Assembly (NCBI RefSeq): GCF_029867415.1
Contig: NC_081185.1
Coordinates: forward strand, 114,311,466-114,375,465
Direction: 5' to 3'
Length of the DNA: 64,000 nucleotides
Origin: Vicia villosa
Lineage: Eukaryota; Streptophyta; Magnoliopsida; Fabales; Fabaceae
Position 1 is the stretch's first letter. Each line of letters opens with the position of its first letter. The translations under genes and the position numbers were made by a program. Below, piece by piece: positions 52,134 to 62,962 of this stretch. The notes below the pieces were generated by a model. It was not told where the DNA came from, searched no databases, and worked only from the letters and a program-made list of their open reading frames with translations.

Positions 52134-52150
52134 CTGGTTTTAGGATTTAT

Positions 52151-53154
52151 GGTGTATTGTGAGAGGTTATGTCTCCTGTATTTTTGGATAAATTAGAGAT
52201 TCCTTTCCTAGTTCTGGAATGGAGTATATATACAAAATTTCTTAGGCTTGAACTAGAGGACTGGAAAGGTAGTTTCCCTGTCCGTTCGATAAAACGTGAG
52301 AAGACTTGACTTTTCCGCAAATGGGGGATTATTTTTCCCCTTTGAATTTTTTCTCCCACCGGTCACTAGCTATTTGAACACCATGCCAGTCATGTATGGT
52401 GAATGGATGGATCGACTTACGCATCCCAAGCCTAATTGGGTCACCTATCGCCTAATTCTGAGCGACCTCGTGCCTTATTTAGGGCGCTTGCCTAATGTTG
52501 TGAGACTTGACTTGTATTGAACATTTATGGATCTTTTTTCTTATGGCTTAGTAAAATTATTTCAATACATAGTCCCTGAAGCACAAGGTCTTGGAAAAGG
52601 CACAATGAATCCAATTCATTTTTTGGTGAAGCAAAGTGAAATAGAGCAGAGACAAAATGAAGAAGTGAGTGTGACCGAAAACCCTAAACACCAATGATGG
52701 TGATGTAGCAGAAATTGGAAGATAAAAAAATGTAGATGCACAAAAATATAGGATTAGAATTTTTATCATGACAAATTTGAATTTATATAGACTAAGATGT
52801 AGCTAGAGCAAAATTTGTAAAATGCTTGTTTATGAAAATATTTTTTATAATTGTTTCAGAATATATAATGGCTAAAAAATATGATATTTTTTATTTATGT
52901 TATTGTAGCTTAAAAATATATTCAGATGAACACTGCAAAAAAATTCGGGATCAGTTGAATTTCAAGTATTCAACTTCACTAATAAAATACGAAGACTTTC
53001 TTCACATTTTGTATTACACCCAAAAGACTAACTAACCTGCCCTGCCAGCCGTTGGATTTCCTTAAACGAAGTCAGCTTCCTCATATTAATGATGGATGAC
53101 ATTTATTTGGGTTGGCCTCTATACCTCTCTTTGAGTTAACATGAAACCTAACTA
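52151..53154. other. Non-coding stretch
   Basis: Contains short frames with no recognisable family (for example 52382-52518) and AT-rich DNA. No repeat limits seen. Confidence 0.3.
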
Positions 53155-53945
53155 TGACTTTGCAGAAATTTCAGCGATTGAATTTTAACAAAAAAGATAT
53201 GGCAAATTGAATTTCAGCAAAATGCAAATGGATGAGAATTCTTTAATTGCATCAAGTTAATTTTCAAAAGCAAAACAAAATATTAAAAACAAACATCTTT
53301 TCATTACTAATTGCCTCCAAGGCTTCAGACACAGCAGATCACATTCTCATTTGATCACTCACTCATTGCCCCGGATTGATTTAAATTTCAACATGTAAAA
53401 CTATGAGCGCTTTTAGACTTCCAAGTACGTTGTCAATGTCAATATGGCAGATTTGTTCCACTTTGACACCCTATAAGTTGTTGAATATCACCAACATCAA
53501 AGATTCAGAATTAGACGTAATCAATGTTTTAAGTAAAAGTATGCAAATTTTGGGCTGCATAGCTACCCCTGATATCTCAATTCTCAGGACTCATGTTGTT
53601 CAACCTATATATGTTCGATCAAAACATAACAAAACACTTATTTTTCTGTGTTGATGTTATACAGTATGCAAAAAGAACAAGTTTTCATCTAGTGTCCACA
53701 TGAAATGTTGAAATAATTCTACTGCTCTAAAGCAAGTTAATAGGATTTTCTTTTTATTTTAAAAGAGTGCTCAATTTCTAGGGGAGAAAATGCATGACTG
53801 TCATATAGTTGTACCAATCATATTAATACAATTAACCTAAGCCACAATTCAAACCATCCATTATTATCAACCTATATAAATGAACACGAATTCAAACAAG
53901 CAAATCACAAGATTCAAACAAGAAAATCATAAGAGAGGAACTTAC
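53155..53945 (-). repeat. Conserved 3' module of F-box copies (third, more diverged copy)
   Basis: Shares gattgaattttaacaaaaaa, tggcaaattgaatttcagca, aaatgcaaatggatgagaat and gttaattttcaaaagcaaaa with 46870-47050, and agacttccaag then ttccactttgacacccta with 47250-47310, in the same order 3' of the gene. Confidence 0.65.
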
Positions 53946-53947
53946 TT

Positions 53948-55204
53948 TTAATGAATTGGAACAAGGCTTTCAACATAATCTTTGACCGAATCCCAATATA
54001 AATAATCTCTCGTTATATTTGCAGTAACTTTTATTCGTTGTACTCTATTATCTTTCCAATTATAGAGAAATGCTTGGGATTCAAGATTGCTACTGAGCAT
54101 AAGTGTATCACGATCTTCGAAAAGAAGCAACGGTATCAATTGAAAATGACGCTTCTGACAGTAACTAAAGTTATCATAATCTATTTGAAGATTGTGATAA
54201 CTAATTTTAAGAAATTGAGTCCAAGAATCTTCAACTCCAAATTTCTTCATCCGCCATATAACAAAATCAGTTTTCCTCAAAGAATGAGATAAACAAAGGC
54301 AGCCCCCTAAAACACCAATGGTTGGTTTTGTAGGCGGCACTTCATCAGAAACCTGGGGCAATAGATATTGATTGTACATCTCAGTCCTCAAATCAAGAGA
54401 AACAATAACATAATCTTCAACAGTTTTATTCCTAATAATATGACTATTGTAGTCAATGTTGTTGTGGCTAGCCAACCAGTTAATAGTACCACTCAAATAC
54501 ACACCACTAAACACTCCAACATAGAAACTATGTTCACCATAGTTCCAATTAAGACGAACACCTGGAAAACTTTCAATGTTTCTCCAAACATCATCACTGA
54601 AACTAAGAACTCTCACCTCAGTTTTCAGTTGATCTTTGATGTAACGGGACACCACCACTTTATAAGTGTCTGTTGAATCATCGAAACCTAACACAAAGGG
54701 CCAGCGTTGATATTGAAAATCATAAAACTTTCCAAATATTTTAGATGTTGTCTTGGTGGCTGGATTCCACAATCGAAACCAGTAATCTCTTTGGAGACCG
54801 GTGAAGGAATCACCAGCCAAAAGAATCAATCCATTACAGGAACCAACAACATTAGAGCATCCTTTGTTTTTCACATAACAGTAAGGCTGGTCAAAAAGGG
54901 TGAATGAGGAATTATCGAGTAAACTACGACTGAGATATGGAACAACGCTATAACTCTGTTCATATTCATAGTCATTACTGTAGGGAGACTCTCTGGGATT
55001 AATCTTCACGTGATACATGATTAGTGCTAACATGGGATTTTGTGTTGCAGATCTCTTGAGGTGCAATTTGACGAAGGCGGAATCAGAGATGAGAATTTTC
55101 CAAGAGTTACAGACACACTTAAATTGAAGAAGATATTTGACGGGAAGAAAGGAAAGTAATTCGGCAATGAGATCATCGGGAAGGATGATCGGCGACGGGT
55201 TCAT
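53948..55204 (-). CDS. F-box/FBA protein, intact
   Basis: 418 residues in one exon. F-box at residues 5-47 (IILPDDLIAELLSFLPVKYL, LQFKCVCNSWKILISDSAF); FBA landmarks GSCNGLILLAGD, LWNPATKTTSKIFGKF, GFDDSTDTYKVVVSRY, DDVWRNIESFPGVRL, INWLASHNNIDYN, VSLDLRTEMYNQYLLP, VIWRMKKFGVEDSW, LYNWKDNRVQRIKV; ends YVESLVPIH. Same start and length as the 26029 gene. Probable SCF substrate receptor with unknown target. The stop is followed by the shared splice-donor sequence (aaaagtaagttcc on the minus strand). Confidence 0.9.
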   Translation of the reverse strand: MNPSPIILPDDLIAELLSFLPVKYLLQFKCVCNSWKILISDSAFVKLHLKRSATQNPMLALIMYHVKINPRESPYSNDYEYEQSYSVVPYLSRSLLDNSSFTLFDQPYCYVKNKGCSNVVGSCNGLILLAGDSFTGLQRDYWFRLWNPATKTTSKIFGKFYDFQYQRWPFVLGFDDSTDTYKVVVSRYIKDQLKTEVRVLSFSDDVWRNIESFPGVRLNWNYGEHSFYVGVFSGVYLSGTINWLASHNNIDYNSHIIRNKTVEDYVIVSLDLRTEMYNQYLLPQVSDEVPPTKPTIGVLGGCLCLSHSLRKTDFVIWRMKKFGVEDSWTQFLKISYHNLQIDYDNFSYCQKRHFQLIPLLLFEDRDTLMLSSNLESQAFLYNWKDNRVQRIKVTANITRDYLYWDSVKDYVESLVPIH

Positions 55205-55510
55205 CAGGAAGGAAAACTACGGTTACGATGGAAGTATTGATATGTTTATTAATTAGGGTTTTGAAAATATTTAAGGTCTCTATAATTGGGTGACTTCTAG
55301 GGTGAGCATTAACAAAATCAATAAGAATGCCAACAAATATTTTTTTATATCCTTCTAGACTTGATTTAAATATCCAACATCGCGTAATATGATAGTACAG
55401 CAAAAAAATATAAAATAAGTGAATAATCTCACGCTATGAATATCCATTTCCACTCAAAAATATAGTTCTAATATTTTAGGTTTCAAATTCAAATTCCTCA
55501 CCTGCCTCCG
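55205..55510. promoter_or_regulatory. Shared upstream region of two divergent F-box copies
   Basis: About 300 bp between the ATG at 55204 (minus) and the start of the plus-strand copy. A block tgtttattaattagggtttt then gaaaatatttaaggtct is repeated at 49403-49445. No core promoter motif fixed. Confidence 0.4.
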
Positions 55511-56760
55511 ATGAAGCCGCTGCCGTTGATCCTCCCTAACGATTCAGGTGTGTCAGTAATTCTTGGAACACTTTCATTTCCGATCCCGTCTTTGTGAAAT
55601 TACATCTCAAAAGATCGGCAACACAAAATCCTCTTTTCTCACTGTTCAAACATCTCACTATTTTTATCCCGGAAGAGTCACCCTATGGAAGTGACGAGTA
55701 TTACACTTACTTTCCGTATTCTGCGAGTTGTTTACTCGAGAACCCATCATTCACCCTTTCTGATCATCCTTATTATGATCTGCACAACAAATGGTCTTCT
55801 GACATAGTTGGCTCATGCAATGGATTGATCTGTTTGGCAGGTTATTATTCCTCCGAGTACTGGTTCTATGTTTGGAATCCTGCCACCAGAACTTCAAAAA
55901 AATGTGGGTGTTTTCGTGAGTCAGCGAGTACTTCCATTTTTTCCTTCGCATTTGGTTGTGATAATTCAACAGGCGCATATAAAGTGGTGGCCTACCGTTA
56001 CTTTAAAACTGACTCGGGAGTTCTTACAAGCGAGGTGAGAGTTCTTAGTTTGGGTGGTGATGATGTTTGGAGAAACATTGAAAGTTTCCCGATTGTTCCT
56101 TATCATGTGAACTATGAGGATAGTGATGGCTATTTGAATGGCACTCTTAACTGGTTGGCCAATCACAATGCTGAATGTTATATTTATCCATGTACTGATC
56201 CTGATCCTGTTGAACAGTTTGTTATTGTTTCACTTGATTTGGGGACAGAGACGTATCATCAATACCTACTTCCTAGTGGCTTTGAAGAAGTGCCGCCTAG
56301 ACAACCATATATTGTTATGTTGGGAGGCTGCCTTTGTTTTTCTTATTGTCATAAGGAAACTGGTTTTGTTATATGGCAGATGAAGAAATTTGGAGATAAA
56401 GATTCTTGGACTCAATTATTTCAAATTAGTTATCAAAATCTTCAAATTGATTATAATGAATATATAAAGCATCGACTTAGATTGCATATTTTGCTTCTTT
56501 CCAAGGATTCTAATACACTGTTAATTAGGAGCACTGAAGCATCCGAAGCATTTCTCTATAATCGGAGAGATCAAAGAGTAGAGCCTACGAATATTACTCC
56601 AGGTAGAACTAGTTATGGTGATACAACTGGTTTAGAGTGGGACTATATCAAGGAATATGTTGAAACTAGGGATTGGGACTTTATCAAGGATTATGTTGAA
56701 ACTAGTGTAGGTTGGGACTATATCAAGGATTATGTTGAAAGCTTAGTTCCTCTTCCATGA
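55511..56760 (+). pseudogene. F-box/FBA gene with deleted F-box core and triplicated C-terminus
   Basis: ATG at 55511 gives MKPLPLILPND, then a deletion joins it directly to RFRCVSNSW-type codons in another frame, removing the central LIAELLSFLPVKSLL part of the F-box and shifting the frame. The rest is open (55594-56760): KLHLKRSATQNPLF, GSCNGLICLAGY, VWNPATRTSKKCGCF, GCDNSTGAYKVVAYRY, DDVWRNIESFPIVPYH, LNWLANHN, VSLDLGTETYHQYLLP, VIWQMKKFGDKDSWTQ. The C-terminus has three consecutive copies of a WDYIKDYVE-type unit before LVPLP. Without an F-box it should not enter an SCF complex; an FBA-only protein from a downstream ATG cannot be excluded. Confidence 0.8.
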
Positions 56761-56865
56761 TTTAATTGTTTTAATTAATGTATGTTATTTTCATAATAAT
56801 TGATTGTATGAATTCTGGCTTATGTTAGTTGCATATGTAAGCATGATTATATAACTATATAAGCC
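56761..56865. other. 3' flank of the FBA copy
   Basis: Short AT-rich spacer; ends with tatataagc, a probable target duplication of the MITE that follows. Confidence 0.3.
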
Positions 56866-57370
56866 ATGGTTTTAAATTGCGGTTGCGGCTGCGGATGCGG
56901 TTGCAGTCACTGCGGTTGTGTCTATTGCGGTTGTTGCGATGCGGAATGCGGTCATTGCGGCGTGAATTCATATTTATGAACATAAAATATTATATTTTAT
57001 TATTTATTTTCGATTTCACATATCTTTCATTTCCTCTCTAAATTTTCATCTATAACTCATTAATAATTCATCACCTCCTTTGAATATCACTATTTCTTTT
57101 AAAATATATCTTAAATCTACGATATAATTAAAAAAGAAGGTAGACCAAATAATTTTTGCGAGCATTGCATAATCTCTTGCAGTCTAATGCGGTCTGATGC
57201 GGCTTGATGCGGCCGATGCAGTGTTATGATGCAACCGATGCGGTGTTATGATGCGGTTTTTATTGTGATTTGCAATCACACTGCAATTGCGGTATGATGC
57301 GGATGCGGACACTACCGCAACCGCAATATTGCGGACGCATCAGGTGATGCGATCCGCAATTTAAAACCAT
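56866..57370. mobile_element. hAT-type MITE with GCGG-rich subterminal repeats
   Basis: Ends ATGGTTTTAAATTGCGG and CCGCAATTTAAAACCAT are perfect inverted repeats of 17 bp. Many gatgcgg/gcggttg repeats lie inside both ends. The flanks tatataagc and ttataagc suggest an 8 bp target duplication with one mismatch. The relative at 46506-46822 is shorter. Confidence 0.75.
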
Positions 57371-58763
57371 AATTATAAGCATCTTGGAATTGCTTTTTCT
57401 AGATAATGTTTACATGTATAACGATTGTAGAAATAATCCAGGTTATCTCTTTTTTTCTAATGAAAGGTTTCTTATACCCTTGATGAACTCTAGCTCTTTT
57501 TGAATGCAAACTAACACAAACACTAATGTGTTTTGTCATGTTTTGATTGTTACTTGTGGTGCTTACATAGTTCAACATCCTGAGCCTCGGGATACCAGAT
57601 GTAGCTATGCGGTACAAAAGTTGAATACCTTATTTAAACCATTTATCTAATTCTGAGTTTAATTCATCCATCATTTTTAAATATGCATATAAACTATATG
57701 TTTTCCGGTTTATTCCATGCTAAGTGTCTGGTGTATTGATTTTTTGTTGTTTTTGGTATCTGATCTTACATGTGGATCAGAATAGGTGAGTGGGGCCAGC
57801 AAAATGTCCGTAGTTCTGAGCGATCAACGAAAATGGGGATTGTACCTGCAGGCACTCTGATGCTTAAGTCAGTTCAGGTGAAGAGGTAAGTAAGAAAGGG
57901 TAAAGAATATAATACATGACCCTCCTGCAGAAGAGGGTTTTTATAGTGAGCCACAACGCTTGGCCAATGGTCTCCCTTATGGACTGAGTGTTCAGGCCCA
58001 CAACGGATGACTGCTAAGATTTCCATGTGAAAGTAAGGATGGGCAACTCATGCTCATCGTCCTTGGTCAACCGCTTCGCACTTCACGGATAATAGATGAG
58101 TTTGCTCGTTACGAAGGGCAAAACGGTTCCTCTACTCACGCAAGGTGTGCGGGTTCTACTGGTGACTTGTCCTCAGTCGAGGAGCACGTGGGAAACTTGT
58201 TTTCCATTTGTCCCAACGGATTGGGCCAACACTTTGGACCGTCTTCGACGTAGACATGGATTGGACCGTGCTCGACGGTGGGTTAACCACAGACCTAGTC
58301 TAGAACTGGATCCCCTAAGTCATTGCTCCTAGGCAAATGAGAAATGACTTATAGTTAGTTCACACGTCGAGGAGGATCGAGGGACTCCGCGCGAATCGAG
58401 CCTTCATTCGGGTCCACAATTGCAGCTAGTGTTTCCGTAGACATTGATCTCTATGGACGTTTCCTTGTTTGCAAGTTTGTGCACACGAGGACGATATTAT
58501 GCTCGCAACTCGTTGGATTTCGTGTTGTGCAGGGATCGTAGTTGAGGGTTTAGCTTGCACTTGCATTGAGCGTTGACTTTACTCACGAGTCATCACGCTA
58601 CTTGTAGATTTGCTTCAAATTTTTCTCCGAGGCCGTTCTCGTGAGGGAATGTGAAAGTTTGTCCTTTGTGTTCGACAATAGGTGCTCGACGCATTGGAAT
58701 CCAAAAGATCGATGGGACTTGAAGAGACAAATGATTAGTCCCCTCGGGCTACGCGTCATTAGA
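57371..58763. other. Unassigned, probably LTR-derived sequence
   Basis: Higher GC than its surroundings from about 57780. Contains gatgcttaagtcagttcagg, ctgcagaagagggtttttat then agtgagccacaac, which has the look of plant LTR U3/R sequence, but no ends were found. No coding region recognised. Confidence 0.3.
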
Positions 58764-60040
58764 AGAACACCAACTAAAATTTTCAATATCGAACCGTTTG
58801 CATAGTGTAAAATGGACTAAGAAACAAACAAACTAAACAATTTCATCATTTGGACTCCTGGAGGTCCACCATCACCTTCTCAGATCATAATTCACAATCT
58901 TCCACTAGAAAAGCTCCTACTCACCTGACTCATTCTTTCACTTGAAGAACACCAACTAGAATTTTTAATATCAAATTGTCTACATCGTGTAAAATGCACA
59001 AAGAAACAAACAAATTCATAAATTTCACCATTCGGTCTCTCAGAGGTCCACCATAACATTCTCATATCACAATTTACAAGTCTTCCACTAGAAAGTTTAA
59101 TTCTGAACTAACTCTTTCCTTCACCTGATAAACAATGAATTAATGTTTCAATATCAAATCGTCCACATCGTGTAAAATCGACTAAGAAACAAACAAATTG
59201 AAAATTTTATCAACTGGATTCTTATATGTCCACCATCACATTTTTAGATCATAATTCATTGGTCTTTCACTATAATGGGTCCTTCTTAATTAAATCTTTC
59301 CTTCACTGGGAGAACACATTATAGAATTTTCAATATCAATCATCTGAATCGTGTTAAATAGACTAAAACAAAAAAATTCAAAATTTCATCAATGGGACTC
59401 CTTGAGGTCTAGTGTCACCTTCCTAGATCACAAATAACAGGTTTTCTACTAGAAAGGTTTTATTTTAACTGACTATTTCCTTCAATAGAATAACACCGAC
59501 TAAAATTTTCAATATTGGACTGTCAACATCATATAAATGGACTAACATACAAACAAATTCAAAAAATTCATCAATGGGACTCCTGGAGGTCCATCATCAC
59601 CTTCCTAGATCATAATTCAAAGACCTTCCAATAAAAAAGGTCTTACTCAACTAACTGTTTCCTTCACTAAAAGAACACTGACTAGATTTTTCAATATCAG
59701 ACTGTCAACATTGTGTAAAATGGACTAACATATAAACAAATTCAAAAAGTTCATTAATCAGACTACCAAAGGTCCATAATCACCTTCCTAGATCACAATT
59801 CACAAGTCCTCCACTAGAATATATCCTTCTCTATTGACTCAATCCTTCCCTAGAAGAACACCGGCTAGAATTTTCAATATTGAAACGTCCTCATCGTGTA
59901 AAATGGACTAAGAAACAGACAAAATCAAATTCATCAATCAGATTATAAAAGGTACACCATCACATTCCTATATCACAATTCACATGTCGTCCACACGTGT
60001 AAAATTGACTAAGAAACAAACGAATTCAAAAATACTTTTC
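58764..60040. repeat. Satellite-like tandem array, about 181 bp period, seven copies
   Basis: The block ggtccaccatcacc (or close) recurs at 58863, 59045, 59227, 59406, 59588, 59771 and 59951, spacing 179-183 bp. Each unit also has gaagaacaccaactaaaatt, ttttcaatatc, gtgtaaaatggactaagaaa, caaacaaattc, tagatcacaattcac and cttccactagaa. Units are diverged (roughly 75-85% alike by eye), and the last one is partial. No ORF. Confidence 0.88.
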
Positions 60041-60763
60041 GTTCGACACATCACGATAAGTCTAATAACTATTATGGGTCATCTATCTCAATTCATTCAT
60101 TATTCTTGTTTCACAATGAAACAATTATTATTCAAAAAAAGTCATGATATGCTAACTAAAATATATTTTTAATAAAAATAATGTTAATCAATATTTCATT
60201 TGATTTTTTAATTTTTTTAAAAAAAGTTGCTAAAAACCAAACTTTAGAATTATAATAAATAAGTATTTAAATAATTTTATAATAATATTGTGCATTAGTA
60301 TTAAATGTGAGAAAGAATGTAAAAAGGTGGATAGGGTAAAGTTGGAAATGAAAAATATTTTTTACGACAACTTTTTCATTAGATAATTTTTCAACAAATG
60401 CATTAAAAATAGAAAGAAAAAAAATAATCACGTTTAAAATAAAAACCAAAAATATCAACTTTTGTTAAAAATTACCTGGGTAATTAGGTTTGGGGGGAGC
60501 CTTACACATAGGAGCCACACTATGGCATCATAGTGTATTTAATTACACATATGCGCCACCCCCCATGGCTCATATGTGCAAGCCCAAAATGGACTGCCAT
60601 GTGGGGTGGCACAAATGCCCAATTATTTTTATTTTTTTTAATTTTTTAATTTTGTGTTTTTATATAAAATTAAATATTTATTAAATAATTAGAAATATGA
60701 AAATAAATATATTAATAATAAAAAATGCATTGCAAGTTATTTAAAAAAAAGATTACAAATATT
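60041..60763. other. Non-coding stretch with an imperfect hairpin
   Basis: AT-rich. At 60500-60585 ccttacacataggagccac is imperfectly inverted as ggctcatatgtgcaagc, with a cactatg/catagtg pair inside. Confidence 0.35.
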
Positions 60764-61680
60764 TTAACGCCTATTGTCACCGTAATGACCGCCAGTTCCG
60801 CACCTAGGCGCTACCCGATTTCGTTGGGGTAGTTGTCGACCCCTAGCTCTTTGAGGTTCTTGTTGTATTTGGGTAGGTGGGCCTTGGAATAGCCCCTCCA
60901 TGCGCTCGTTGTCCATGTACTCTTTGATCCTACTATCAAAGAGTCGGTTCCCCGTGCCCTCAAAGTTTTGTCGTGGTGGTGGGGTAGCCATATATGGTTG
61001 GTAGCAACTGGCACTTGAATTGCCTTGTTAAAAAGGAATTGTTGGTTAGGGTGTGATGTAGCCATATTGTTGTTGTAGAGAGCTACGGTAAAGTGATTCC
61101 TGTGTGATTATTGGGTCGCTTGGGTCGTATTCTTCATTTGGGCGCAAGTCGGGGCTAAGATGGGATGTGGAGGGGCCCTCCTCGTGGCATTTTTAGGTGT
61201 AGCCATATGGTTGTTGTTGGTAGGGAGTTTGATAATCTATCCATAAGGGTATTGATAATCTCCCATTGGTGATTCACTCTTTTCATATGACAGTCGCCCA
61301 AATCAGTTGGGGGAGCCGGGATCTCTTGACGCATGCCAAATTGGAGTTTCACACGGTCAGCATGGTGCATATCCACAATGTTGAACCTTATGATAGGTGT
61401 TATCGCATTCCAAACTTCTTGGTCATCGGGGTTCGGCTCATGTTCGAGACCCATATACGGTGTCCAATAAAACTACATAGAAGAAAAGAATACAATATAT
61501 TATTAGGAAGATGGTTGGTAATACATAAATGATTCATAAAAAGTTAAGTGGTAATGCATCTTGAGGTCGGAGGTGATCCAAAAGTTGTCGATACAATAAA
61601 ATATTTCCCCTCGGGTTCTTGCTGTAATCCAACCCAGTACCACAAAACCTTAAACAAAAAAGAGGGAACATGTTATTTTC
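60764..61680 (-). pseudogene. MAIN-like (PMD) gene fragment, C-terminal exons
   Basis: Minus-strand pieces: LRFCGTGLDYSKNPRGNILL then YRQLLDHLRPQDA (about 61660-61560); FYWTPYMGLEHEPNPDDQEV, IIRFNIVDMHHADRVKLQFG and MRQEIPAPPTDL (61475-61290); and a proline/glutamine-rich tail ending APRCGTGGHYGDN (to 60764). Order and motifs (NPR-NLL-YR..LD, W-PY, V-MHHADRV-RQFG, CGTGGH end) are those of the C-terminal half of plant mobile domain proteins. Frameshifts and stops separate the tail from the rest. Related to the fragments at 24425 and 4312. Confidence 0.65.
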
Positions 61681-61707
61681 CATTTTTTAGAAGAGAGTGA
61701 GAAAATT

Positions 61708-62110
61708 TGTCATACCCCAAAATTTGTCCTCTTATAATTGTCTATGTCATTTTATTTCAAATAATTGACGTAGTGCAATCAGTAAGAATTTGAGGGCAAA
61801 AGATGCACGACCGAAAGGTCCCGGGTTCGAATCTCACTTCTAACCTTTATTTTGTTTTCTAACTTTTTTTCCATTTTTTATTATTTTTTTAACTTCTTTT
61901 TTATACATTAGGGACTAACAATTCTAACCCTTATTCTCACTCTCTCTCTTCTCACAAACACAAAAAAAAAAAATTCTCCTACTTCTCCTTCTTCAGGGTT
62001 GCAATTCCGGTTGCAGCACATGAATAAATTTTCCAGCCTATCAGTCGAATTCTGAAATTACTGTTTTGATTTGCTCCGAATTTTTTCCAGAAGTTCAGAA
62101 AAAAAGGGTT
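61708..62110 (+). mobile_element. Start of a second TGTCATACC-type LTR, cut by the next element
   Basis: Begins TGTCATACCCCAAAATTTGT, the same first 20 bases bar one as the solo LTR at 11237. It runs about 400 bp until a long-TIR element interrupts. It contains a tRNA-like motif pair and a stretch of C/T repeats near 61935. The remainder is presumably beyond the window. Confidence 0.6.
61771..61834 (+). other. tRNA-like A-box/B-box pair
   Basis: TAGTGCAATCAG (61771) and GGTTCGAATCT (61824), the latter a near-perfect Pol III B-box, spaced about 41 bp. Preceded by gacg as in the pair at 13131. The cloverleaf is not complete, so not called a tRNA. Confidence 0.4.
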
Positions 62111-62111
62111 T

Positions 62112-62395
62112 AATATACTTCACCCCCTGCCAATATAGCGAGTTTCGGTTTGGCCCCCTTGAATGTTTTTTTTTTACAAAACGCCCCTTATAAAACCCAA
62201 AATCTGGATTTACCAAACCCTTTTACCACATTTGCTGACTGGGCTTTGACTTTGGATGATGTGGCAAAAGGTTGTATAAATAATTAATTGAATTATATTT
62301 AACCACTAATACAAAATAGTTTCCACCTTCACCATAACCAACACCACCACCACCACCACCTTCACCATATCCAACACCACCACCACCACCACAAC
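62112..62395 (+). repeat. Left terminal inverted repeat with CCA microsatellite
   Basis: Starts about ttaatatacttcaccccctg. Contains an inward TATA-like tgtataaataattaat at about 62272 and (cca)n runs at 62342-62392 that are mirrored as (ggt)n in the right arm. Confidence 0.75.
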
Positions 62396-62728
62396 AAAAT
62401 GTATATTATGTTATGAATGTCTTCACTCATTTGGAAAACAACATACCAAACATCTACCTATCTAACTCACAAAGAGACATGCAAATCCAACAGCAAAAAA
62501 CAAATCACAGACCCAAATTATTACCATCCACATGATCACATCCCATCATCCCAAACCATAATCCATAATAATTCACTCATCGCAAAACTAAAATATATAA
62601 AACATAAACAAACTCACAAAACCATAGGACCCAATTGTTCCTATAATTATTATACTCTAATATTAATAAGTAGTAACCATTTCATTGTTCATTACAATTC
62701 CTTCATTAGTTGTTTTGCTTACACCACC

Positions 62729-62962
62729 ATGACAACAACCTACGGTACAATCCCAACCTCCCCAACACCACCAAAACTCAAATACATAACACGCGGCAAA
62801 CAAAGAATCAAAGCCGGCTTAGGAACTCGTCGACCATGGAAAACCATGTTCGATATACGATCACTCGGTATCCCCGCCCGTGGCTTACCAGAAGCAATAT
62901 CACGGATTCGTGACAACATCTCATATTTCCGCATGAACTACACTATGGAAGACCATTTTTAG
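62729..62962 (+). pseudogene. Captured 5' exon part of a PRA1 family (subfamily F) gene
   Basis: ATG at 62729 (accaccATGAC) opens 77 codons: MTTTYGTIPTSPTPPKLKYI, TRGKQRIKAGLGTRRPWKTM, FDIRSLGIPARGLPEAISRI, RDNISYFRMNYTM, then EDHF and stop. This is the cytosolic N-terminus of PRA1 proteins (prenylated Rab acceptor, vesicle trafficking), ending exactly where the first membrane helix should begin. So the capture lost all membrane segments. The frame is undamaged up to that point. Confidence 0.8.

Noticed and set aside
52382..52520. Short plus-strand frame MPVMYGEWMDRL...
   Set aside because: No family recognised, no splice or promoter context, no repeat copy to compare.
58764..60040. CRISPR array
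   Set aside because: Period of about 181 bp with no unique spacers; eukaryotic context; a diverged satellite.
62740..62934. Minus-strand frame opposite the PRA1 exon
   Set aside because: Shadow of the plus-strand PRA1 codons, which match the family along the full length.
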